NCBI GenBank assembly: GCA_021521415.1 | Contig: JAIQDT010002846.1 | Span: 124,001 to 188,000 of the forward strand | DNA: 64,000 nucleotides | From: Bidens hawaiensis | Taxonomy: Eukaryota > Streptophyta > Magnoliopsida > Asterales > Asteraceae | Direction of reading: 5' to 3' | Shown: positions 54,746 to 64,000 of the stretch, in pieces | Layout: each line of letters starts with the position of its first letter | How positions within the stretch are numbered: the first letter of the stretch is position 1 | Translations under genes and position numbers: made by a program | The notes under the pieces: generated by a model | The model's database searches: none | Seen by the model: the letters and a program-made list of their open reading frames with translations, nothing else | What the model was told of the DNA's origin: nothing

Positions 54746-57048
54746 TTGTCTGATAGTTCAGACTCGTCTAGCCCCTCAATCACCTCTATTGCCTCTCGAA
54801 GACGCCGTGTGAAATCTGTGGTGATTTCGACATTGAAGCAAAAGGGGAAGGGGAAGAGGGTTGTTGAGACCACATCGGAGGAAGTAGGGAGGACCAAGGC
54901 CACAAAAAGGTGGAATGAAATCCCCTGCAAATTGAAGCAGGCCGATCTCGACAGCCTCATCGCCTCTCAGGGCTTTCTCCCCCTGTTTGGCTGCATGTTG
55001 CCTGGGGCCGGGCAAACGGCGGCGGACCCGCCTGCCGGCTATATATCCCTATATAGCCACTTTTTCACCCACTGCAAGCTTCGTCTCCCGATAACAAGGT
55101 TTGTGGGTGCACTGCTGAAGTTCTATGGGATTCATATATCCCAAGTCCATCCGTTTGGACTCGTGCGCGTGACTCACTTTGAGTTCATGTGCAAATCCCA
55201 GCGCGAGGAGCCCACTCCTCGGCGCTTTCAGTATTTTTACAAGCCCAAGATCCAAGACAATTGGTTCTCTTTTATTCCTCGCAGTCAGAAGGTGAAGTGC
55301 TCCACTGTTTCATTCAAGAGCCTTCATGACTGGTCTGAGAGGTTCTTTTACATAAGGGCTGGTGTGATCCCCATCCGTATGACCATGCGCTCTATCTCTT
55401 CTGCGCCTGCGGATGAGGGTGTCCTCAAGAACCCAACTGGCGCCTGGGTTAAGAAACTGACCGCCGAACCATCCCCCGCGAAGAAAATTCGCGAGGAGGC
55501 GCTGGTGGGTGTCGGCATGAGTAGACTGTGGGCCGACCGCGCGCTTGAGCCCGTTATCCAAGTCGACGGGTTGTGTAAGTTTATTTCATTGCTTTATTTC
55601 TTTTTCTGCGCGAACATAATTCTTTTGCTGATATCACTTGACTTGTTTTTGCGCAGTCACCAAGGATTATATCCTTGCCGCTTATGACGATCAAGTGGAG
55701 GGTGGCTCCGTCACGCTTGGCGCTGGGGAGGTTGGTTTCCCAGATCGCTTCGATGACATGTTCATCCCAGTGGATCTGGATTTTGACTTTGACAGTGACG
55801 CGCCTGGTAAGCCTTCGCACTTATGCTCATTCCTTTAGAATACCCAAGTTTATTAACAGTTCTGTTGCTTGTTTTTGCAGATGCGCTTGAAAACTACGAG
55901 CTGGAGCTCGCGGAAGAGGAGGAGGAGGAAGAGGAGGCGCCCCTACTAAAGCGCAAAGCTAAGGGGAAATCTGGCGCAGGGGCCAGCAAGAAACAGAAGA
56001 AAGATGACACCACTGTCGCTCATCCCCATGCTCAAACGAAGGGACCTAAGGAAACCCAGGTGTTTACCACCAAGGTTTCTTTAGCTTCCCTGCCTGTGAG
56101 AGTGGGCAGACCTCCTGTCCACTTGAGGTATGGTGGCGTCACCTCCTCCGTTCGCGCGGCTGAAGAGAGAAGCAGTGCCGCGCCTGCAACAGGTATACTT
56201 TGCTTGTCTTCATCTAGTTGAATTGTTATTAAACCTTTGCTCCTTTGAATGTTTGCAGAACCGGCGACGGTAGCAGATCAGCCGCAGGCGCCACAAGGTG
56301 CTATGGCTGCGCCGGGGGCTGCTTCGGAGTCCCCTGTTCTACCCTCTGAAAAGGGTAGAATGAACTTTATAGCGATGTTCGCCGCGCGAACAGAATTGCG
56401 CCAAGGTATGTTTTGCACATTTGTCTTCTGAATTTTTTCTTTTGGATTCAGTCATAAACCATTTTTCCTTGTTGATTTGTTCTTAGGAGTTGTAGCTGGC
56501 GCACAAGTTGCTGGTGACACAATGCTGCCGCGCGCTTGGTGGGTCGCGCTGAAGGGTTTACGGATGGGTATGAATATGGCATGTTGAAGAAGAACCCATC
56601 CGAGTACCCTTACAAGAGCGACGCGGCCTGCGCGGACATGGCCGCGGTGGGGGAGAAGTACATGAATACTCCCATCCCCATCCTTATGCAGGTACCTTGA
56701 CCTTAATGAGTTTTACTTGATTAATTTTCCAAGTGTTTTGTACTCAATACTTTTCTATTGATTTTGCAGATAGCTGCGCTTGCTGACCAGCCCGACCTCG
56801 GCGCGCTAAAGAAGTTGCTCGATGAATGCGAGAGGGCTGGTAGCGATGATGGTGGCGCGGGGGATGTTGCCCCTGCCAGCGGCTCTGGCGCTGGGAAAGA
56901 ATCTGCTCCTGACACCGTCGTGATAGAAGACTCCAATGAGGAGGAAGAACTTGACTATGGTCAGTTCGGAGATGAGGAGCAGGCCGCGCCAGATGCTGCG
57001 GGAGATGATGAGGGTGATGAAGTGGCTGACGTCGACGTGGAGACTTGA
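54746..57048 (+). pseudogene. Broken antisense gene of Tat element 2
   Basis: Homologue of the gene at 17656-20696. Exons by GT-AG junctions: 54746-55574, 55657-55806, 55881-56192, 56259-56405, 56487-56691, 56770-57048. Exon 1 carries the same gypsy-type transposase block (FTHCKLRLPITRFVGALL, HISQVHPFGLVRVTHFE, WSERFFYIRAGVIP, GMSRLW). Two lesions are visible. The expected start is TTG at 54746 with no upstream in-frame ATG, and a single-base frame change at about 56536-56540 in exon 5 leads to TGA at 56585-56587. The long coiled-coil exon of element 1 is missing; a short exon and an acidic C terminus (EEEELDYGQFGDEEQ) stand there instead. Non-ATG initiation is an alternative for the first lesion only. 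Confidence 0.82.
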
Positions 57049-57874
57049 GAAGCCCTTCATCAAATTTTATAATTTTTTTTTTATACTTGTAATTTGTAAC
57101 TCATCATACTTGTAAATTTCAATGCTATGGAATGAAACTTGTTTTCTCTTTTTTACATCTTGCGCATTTCCATTCATCTCTTCATGTTTGCTTGTATAGA
57201 TATAAGATATGCTTGCACGTTAAAATAAGAACAAGGTTGTAAGGAAATTATTCACTTAACCATAGTCCTATTTTGTAAGTGGTTTCGCAGCATCTTGTTT
57301 ATGCTGACATGCGCGATAACTTTTCACAATTCCTTTTTCGCGCGTCGTTGTCGCGCGGTTTTTATATGGAAGTATGAGTTTTAGCCATTACATGTCAGCA
57401 TGTGTTACTCAGATACCCACTATGATTCCGAGCGCGACCTCGACCTGAGACCTTAACAACTATGATATGGCATGTACTTTGCCTTAGTTGTGTTTAAGGA
57501 TTTTTATGATCAGGCTGCGCGGGATGTAAGATGGATGTTTGTGAGTGTTTTGAGCTAAGGCTCTTTGTTTTGGGCTAAGGCCCTGACGTTTTAGAGTTAA
57601 GACTCATTAACGTGTTTGAGCTAAGGCTCGTAGGTTTGGGCTAAGGCCCTGACGTTTTAGAGTTAAGACTCGTTAACGCGTTTGAGCTAAGGCTCGCGCA
57701 TGTATGTTTTACTTCGTTTTATTTTGTTTTGAAGTCAATATAGTGTTGTCATATTGCTCCAAATTAATAAAGGAAGTGTGAAACATGTATGCAAAGGTAA
57801 TAGAACAAATATTGAAAGATAGCGCGAATCATCATTCATGATGGCTTAAAAGCCTTGATTACATATTTGAACTT
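57049..57874. repeat. Spacer with ~76-bp repeats, element 2
   Basis: This is the noncoding meeting point of the antisense gene and gag-pol 3' ends. At about 57550-57705 the words GAGCTAAGGCTC, GGGCTAAGGCCC and AGAGTTAAGACTC (each a small inverted repeat) occur in that order two to three times. Element 1 has its own unrelated tandem repeats in the same place. Confidence 0.8.
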
Positions 57875-60800
57875 TTACATGAAGCATTTTCTAAGCTGTG
57901 CCGCGTTCCACGCGCGCGGTATCTTTTTTCCATTCAAATCTTTTAAAGTGTACGCGCCTTTCCCCAAATCTTCTGAAATTTGATAAGGTCCCTCCCAATT
58001 GGGGGACATTTTTCCTGGGGGTATCGCGCGGCTAGCTTCATTGTTTCGAAGGACAAAATCATTTTTCTTGAAGTGGCATTCTTTAACGCGCTGATTATAA
58101 TATTTTTCCAGCTTTTTCTTGTATTTGGCTTCATTGATGATAGCCGCTTCTCTGCGCCCTTCAAGCAAGTTGAGGTCCAATCTTCTTTCGCGTTCGTTAT
58201 TAGTCTTGCTCATCATGAGTACCCTATGGGATGGGCATCCAATTTCTGCTGGGATCATAGCCTCTGTCCCATAGGTTAGGCTGAACGGAGATTCGCCATT
58301 GCTAGTTTTGCTTAATGTCCTGTGCGCCCACAGGACATTAGGTAACTCTTCGACCCAAGAATGGGATTCTCCCTCCAACCTTTTCTTCATCCCATTTAAC
58401 AAACTTTGATTCGCGCGCTCCACTTGGCCATTCCCCTGAGGGTGGTAGACCGAAGTGAAGATTTGGTTGATGTGCAATTCTTTGAGCCAGCTGGATATCT
58501 TCCTGTCTGTGAATTGTTTGCCATTGTCGCTCACAATTTCCATAGGAAGGCCAAAACGGCAAATGATGTGGCTCCAGATAAATTGCTTCATCGCCTCAGC
58601 TGTGATTTTTGCTAGTGGCTTGGCTTCAACCCATTTTGTGAAATAGTCTACTGCCACTACCAAAAATTTCACTCGCCCTTGCGCTTGCGGCAGGGGCCCC
58701 ACAATATCAATGGCCCATTTGTGAAAAGGCCATGCGGAGGTCACTGGAATCAAGTTGTTCTTTGGCCGCATGGTGTTTGGCGCGTGGCTCTGACATGCCT
58801 TGCATTTTTGGATTTCTTTTAGCGCATCCAAGTACATGCCTGGCCAATAGTAGCCTGCGCTCATTGCCTTGGCAACCACCATGCGCGGGCCAGCGTGTAT
58901 TCCGCAGATTCCTTCGTGAATCTCCCTAATCACATAGCTTGCGTCTTCAGCATCCAGGCATTTCATGAGCGGTCCAAGATAAGAGCGTCGATATAATGTA
59001 CCCTCAAGTAGTTCATAGTTCTGCGCCTTGTGTCTTATCTTCCTCGCCTGCGCGCGATCGTCCGGTAACTTCCCCTCCTTCATGAATTCCATTATTGGAG
59101 TTATCCAGGATGAAGAGGTTGTATGAATTACAAGGACCGATTGCGTTTGCACTGACGGGTTGCTCATTACTTCCACCCTGACATCTTTGCCAAAGTGATC
59201 AAAATTAGTTGATGCCATTTTACTCAACGCGTCAGCGGACTTGTTTTCGCTGCGCGAGATGTGTATGATTCTGAAGAAGTCAAACTGCTCAACGAGCTTT
59301 TTTGCCTGCTCTAGATATAGAGGCATTGCGTTCTCCTTGGCGTCATATAGGCCGTTGACCTGAGCAGCTACCAAGTAAGAATCAACATGGGCCTCTAGCC
59401 TTTTAACTCCAAACTTGCGCGCAATGCGCAGACCAGCCAGCAGGGCTTCATACTCAGCCTCATTGTTGGTACTCTTGAAGTCCAACCTAATAGCATAAGT
59501 ATATTCATGATTATCAGGGTCCACCAGTTTGAGGCCTGCGCCGGACCCTTCGCTGTTGGAGGCTCCATCAGTGAATAGCCTCCAAACATCTTCTTCATCA
59601 TTTGCTCGCGGAGGGTCTACCTCGCGCTGAGCTTCTTCAATCTTTCCCTCTGGGATTTCCGTGATGAAATCCGCTAAAACTTGACCCTTTATTGCTGGAC
59701 GGGGCTTATAGGTGATCGTGTGTTCACCTAATTCCAGCGCCCACTTTGTCAGCCTTCCGGAGAGCGCAGGGCGTCGCAAGACTTGCTGGATGTTGTAACC
59801 AGTCAGAACTTCAATAGGGTGACCATTGAAGTATCTATGGAGCTTGCGCGACGCGTGTGTTAGTGACAAAACTAACTTTTCCATGATGGAATAGCGCGTC
59901 TCAGGGTCTGTGAGCACCCGACTCACATAGTATATTGGCGTTTGGATCCCCTTGCGATCCACCAATAATACTGCGCCGATGGCGCGATCTCCAGCTGACA
60001 AGTACAATGTAAGGGTTTCGCCAGGAAGTGGAGCTGTGAGCGCGGGCAGCTTTATGAGACATTCTTTTATCTCAGTGAAAGCTTGCTCAGCCTCAGGCGT
60101 CCACTTGAATTGGCTCTTCTTCAAGCAGTTCCTCAAAGTGTTAACGAATGGAGTAGATTTGCTGGCGTGGTTCGCTAGGAACCTGTTGATTGACACCAGT
60201 CTACCATTCAGCTTCTGAACCTCTTTCATGGTGGATGGTGAAGGCATGTCAAGGATGGCTTCCACCTTTTCAGGGTTCACCTTGAAACCATCCTTAGTGA
60301 CCATTACACCAAGAAATTTCCCCTCTTCCGCGCCAAAAGCACATTTGCTCGGGTTGAGCTTCATGTTAACTTCCGTTAGGCGCTGAAGAGTTTCCTCGAT
60401 GTCTTTGAGCATTTGTCTCTCCTCCCTGCTCTTGATCACCAAATCATCAACGTAGACTTCTAGATTTCTTCCGATTTGTTCACTGAAAACCGAATCCATA
60501 AGTCTCTGATAGGTTGCGCCTGCATTCTTTAAACCAAAGGGCATTTTTGTGTAACAAAAAACACCCTTGTCGGTTCTGAAGGCAGTCTTGTCTTCGTCCT
60601 GTGGTGCCATTTGAATCTGGTGATAGCCTTTGTAGGCATCCAGGAAACATTTGAGCTTGAATGGCGCCACGGAGTCCACCTTTGCGTCGATGTTTGGTAG
60701 GGGGTAACAGTTTTTCGGACATGCTTTGTTGAGGTCCTTGAAGTCAATACACATCCTCCATGACCCGTTGCTTTTCTTTACCATCACAGGATTGGCTACC

Positions 60801-63331
60801 CACGTCTGGTATCGGATCGGGCGGATGATGTTTGCGCGCAACAGGTCCTCAACTTGCTCATTCATGGCCTTCGCCTTTTCATCCCCCATGATTCTCTTTT
60901 TCTGAGCAATTGGCTCCACCGACTTGAACGTGTTAAGAGAATGTTGCGCCAAGTCTCGCGGGACCCCCGTCATATCGGAGTGTTGCCACGCGAAAACCGA
61001 CGTGTATTTTGTGAGCAACCTTTTCATTCTCAATCTCGTTTCGTCTGAAATGGTAGCGCCAATTGTGACCGTTTGCTCTGGGAATTTTGGGTTTAAAATC
61101 CACTTCTCTGGCGCATTGTCCGCCATTGGAAGTTTCATTCTCCCTTCCCGCGGCGTTCTTGTCACTGCGCACAAATGATCGCGGTAAACAAATGTTACGC
61201 CTGTTGGTGTAGGGAACCCCAATGCGCCGTGCGCTGGCGACGGTACAGCATTAAATTGGGCAATCGTTCCCCTACCCAGGATCATATTATGGCATGACGT
61301 GGTGGGCAAGACCAAGAAGTTGACGACTTCTGCTCGCTTATGCTCATCATCCCCCATAGTTAGTTCAAACTGAATCTGGCCTAGGGGATGGATGATTTCA
61401 TTTGAAACACCACAGATTGGTGCGTTCACAATTTCTAGCCGCGCTTGGTCTGCCGGGTCTAACTTTCTGAAACATTGCTCATACATAATGTCAGATTCGC
61501 TTCCAGTGTCCACCAGGACCTTTGACACTTCGTAATGAGCAATGTGTGTGGTGATGACGAGAGGACTGCTTATTGAAGGGCCTCCCCTGATTCTTGGGAA
61601 GATGACTTGCTGCTCGCGCCAATCCCCGTGGATTTGCGCGCTTCTCTTTTTTGACGTCTGCCCTTGTCGTCCCCCCTCAGCCACACAGATTCTTTTGTAT
61701 TTCTTACTGGCAGAGGCTCCTTCCGGTTGCTCATCTTCTATTCTTTGGTTTTTCACCAAGTGAGCCAGCCTGCCTGATTTTACATCCTTCTCGATCGCAT
61801 CCTTTAAATGATGGCATGCGTCGGTGTTGTGGCCCGGGGACCTGTGAAATTCACAATATTTGCCACTGTTTTGCGGTCCCTTGTAGTGTAGTTGCTTGGG
61901 GGGCTTGAATTGAACATTCTCAGTACTTAACACCTGTGAAGGTGTTTTAGTGAGGGGTGTCCATATTCTTGGCAGAGGTCTGCTAGGATCTCTGCCGCCC
62001 TCCCTCTTGTCACCTTCCCCGCGATTACGAACATCTTTTTGGGGCTGGGGTGAGCTTGGTTGCGCTTGTTTTTCCGCGGAAGAAAAACTTGTTGGCTGCA
62101 ACCTGGACCATAGAGAGTTCTGTTTGGCCCTCTTCTCTTTGCTGCGCGGTGATTCTGCCTGATGCGCTCTTTCTCTTGCCCTATCTTGGGCAATCTGTTT
62201 TTCATTTGTCGCGAAAACTCGCGATGCCTCCATTAACTTGGCCCACGTGGTGGGCATGCCATCTTTGCTCACGAGAGCTCGGCGGAGTTGATCACTGCGC
62301 GCGCCTTGTATAAAGGCCACGCGCAGGAGCTGCTCAGTTATACCCCCGATTGCCAGGGACTCCTGATTGAAACGAGTGATGTAATCTTCAATCGTTTCAT
62401 CATTCCTGCGTATGCAGTGCATGATGTCATCAGGATCGCGCGTGTGCCTGCGCTGCTGTACGAAGTGGGCTTGGAACTTTTCTAATAGTTCCTCGAACCC
62501 ATCAATTTGCCCTGTCGGCAAGCTCTCGAACCATACCCGCGCTGCGCCCGTGAGGCAGCGAGCAAACATATGACACCATGTTGGCATCGTCCAGCTCTCT
62601 AGGTTTCCCGTGTTATAGAAACCTTGCAAAAAGTCATCTGGATCTGTTGTGCCATCATATTTGCCCAGACCACTTGGCATCTTGGTCTTGTGCTGGATGG
62701 GAGCCTACGCGATGCGCGCAGTAAACTTTGAGTGTTTTACCAGGATGGCTGGTCTGTAGGGCGTGGTTACGTCCACTTGCCCTCTGACCGGTGGGCTGTA
62801 CGGCATGTGCAGATCCAGATCTGCTCTGGCTCCAGGCGCCATGTTCACAGGCGCGCGGAGCTGTGAGCCTCCTGCATGAGTATCCCGTGTCTTCCTCATG
62901 CTATTCACTTCTTCATCACTGAACTCAGTGTGTGCAGTGTGAACAGAATGTCCTTCTTCCGGCGCGCGCGGCCTTTTTGTAGTCTGCTTATCAAAAGCTT
63001 GCCTTTGTGTTTGGTCGGCTAGCTTCTTCTGCTTGACCATTTCATTGTACTTTTCCATCAGACGCCGCTGCTCGTTTATGAGCCATTCATTCGGATCATT
63101 TGTTTCTTCTTCTGGACCCATTGGTCCTTTCAGTTTCGCGCCGGCCATATTTTGTAACGTGAGATCGTCTGGAGGAGTTTCAGTCTGGCCGTGAGGGGTT
63201 GTGACGAAGGGACGGTTGCTGGTGGTACGCGTAGAATCACGCGGAACCCTCAGAACCTGCTGTCCGTCGTTAACACCCTCACGTTCAATATCCTCCAGAG
63301 CTTGATCAACGTTACGAACGCCGGAAACCAT
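57875..63331 (-). pseudogene. Gag-pol of Tat element 2, interrupted by one in-frame TAG
   Basis: Two open stretches, 63331-62708 (208 residues) and 62704-57875 (1601 residues counted from Met 62680), are in the same frame and separated only by TAG at 62707-62705 in the gag region. Numbered from Met 62680: gag capsid block 1-160; zinc motif CEFHRSPGHNTDAC 276-289; protease DTG 391-393; reverse transcriptase ~600-790 with YVDD 743-746; first RNase H ~860-1005; second RNase H ~1030-1155 with D1038, E1074, D1100, D1150; integrase with H/C motif ~1254-1296 and D1325-D1385-E1421. No chromodomain. Everything after the stop is intact, so the element is one substitution from a full frame. It is either a recent nonsense mutation or depends on readthrough. 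Confidence 0.92.
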
Positions 63332-63387
63332 GGTGATTGATTTTTTTTTTTTTTTTATAGATCTGATGAGATCTGATTGCCGTTTGT

Positions 63388-63404
63388 AACAGTGGATGGC
63401 GCCA
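63388..63404 (-). promoter_or_regulatory. Primer-binding site region of Tat element 2
   Basis: Minus strand TGGCGCCATCCACTG begins one base inside the 5' LTR. It shares TGGCGCCATCC with element 1 and then differs, so only the first 11 bases are likely to pair with the priming tRNA. Confidence 0.6.
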
Positions 63405-63405
63405 A

Positions 63406-64000
63406 TGAAGAAACGTGGATCTACTCACTGGTAGCAGATCTACTTTCCTCGGGTGTGATTATACTATTTCACCGATGGTTCTTCTGGATCCGTGCTCTTC
63501 CACCTACAAAATGAACAGCGCCGTTACTTACCCCTCAGAAAGGGACAGAGGGGTCCTCTTTGGGGTAACCCTCCGGCGTGAGAATCAGTATATTGTGGAG
63601 AAGATGATAATGTATGTAAGGGAATCTCAAGAGTATTGCTTAATAGCTGAATACCCTCTGATTGTGAGACTATGTGTTTTGTATGTAACTGACTGTGAGT
63701 GAATGTAATTCAATAGGATTGAATGTGATATCACTGCCTGTAACTGTCAATGATTGAGTATGAATGTGTCATCAAAGTGGAGTTGATGCTGTATTTATAA
63801 TGCCAGGGTTTCCACTGATTGGGCTCAACCTCGTTGGCCTCCTCCAATCGCACTGCGCCACGTGTCCTCTGGGACACCTGGCGCTTTCTCGTTGGTTGTA
63901 ATCTCGTGGTAACACATGTGTCATGCTGAGTTGTCGACCTTTCATTTGGCAGCTGTCAACATCAGCATATTCTTACTCCTTAAAAAGATGCCTTCTGGAA
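63406..64000 (-). repeat. 5' LTR of Tat element 2 (partial, window edge)
   Basis: Matches 53129-53723 base for base except three sites seen by eye, including the terminal TG (TA in the other LTR). Minus-strand TATAAATA is at 63799-63792. The remaining ~440 bp lie beyond the window. Confidence 0.95.

Larger units (their letters stand above)
53129..64000 (-). mobile_element. Second Tat-lineage Ty3/gypsy element (element 2), cut by the window end
   Basis: It has the same plan and orientation as element 1: 3' LTR 53129-54164, polypurine tract, antisense gene on plus (broken), spacer repeats, gag-pol on minus, primer site, and 5' LTR from 63406 to the window edge. The overlapping 595 bp of the two LTRs differ at three positions by eye, with no indels, so it too is young. 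It is a different family from element 1: coding regions are alike only at protein level and the GCGC-rich base use differs. Confidence 0.95.

Overview
The window reads as a nuclear chromosome segment of a dicot plant. The evidence is intron-bearing genes with GT-AG junctions, a FLOWERING LOCUS D gene, and plant-type Ty3/gypsy (Tat lineage), Ty1/copia, hAT, Mutator-like and Tourist-like elements. The repeat flavour (GGGCTGTAAACGAACC-type inserts, Tat elements with a 'gypsy-type transposase' antisense gene) makes me favour Asteraceae, but that is an inference. No rRNA, tRNA or CRISPR was found.

Host genes are few and sit between repeats. (1) 3467-7542 (+) is a four-exon FLD-type histone demethylase gene. 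(2) 9532-11021 (-) is a BORCS8/MEF2BNB-like gene whose first coding exon is inferred to be only 8 nt. (3) 28795-30726 (+) is a seven-exon gene for a small, probably plastid-targeted protein. (4) 31991-32725 (-) is a four-exon gene of the plant Gag1-like clamp family. A broken RD19-type cysteine protease fragment lies at about 45085-45310 (-).

Most of the rest is mobile or repetitive DNA. At 1-15571 there are MITEs, a copia RNase H scrap, a SINE-like repeat, a 188-bp-period repeat full of near-palindromes (11330-12350) and a ~177-bp tandem array (13370-15240). At 15572-27969 lies a complete, very young Tat-lineage Ty3/gypsy element: 1026-bp LTRs with two differences seen by eye, a GCAAT target duplication and an uninterrupted 1784-residue gag-pol. 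At 34527-52600 are a Tourist-like MITE, a 2.8-kb Mutator-like element with 9-bp target duplication, a solo gypsy LTR split by a copia element with non-canonical TA...TA LTR ends, a 1.1-kb direct duplication, a 3.1-kb hAT element with exact 8-bp target duplication, and two inverted-repeat elements set in (TA)n tracts. From 53129 to the window end is a second Tat element, truncated by the edge.

The standout system is inside the two Tat elements. Each carries, between pol and the 3' LTR, a multi-exon gene on the strand opposite to gag-pol, with its own TATA box. In element 1 it splices conceptually into an intact 919-residue protein (a gypsy-type transposase domain, then a long coiled coil). In element 2 the homologue is broken: no ATG, plus a frameshift. 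Because its introns are antisense to the genomic RNA, they can survive retrotransposition.
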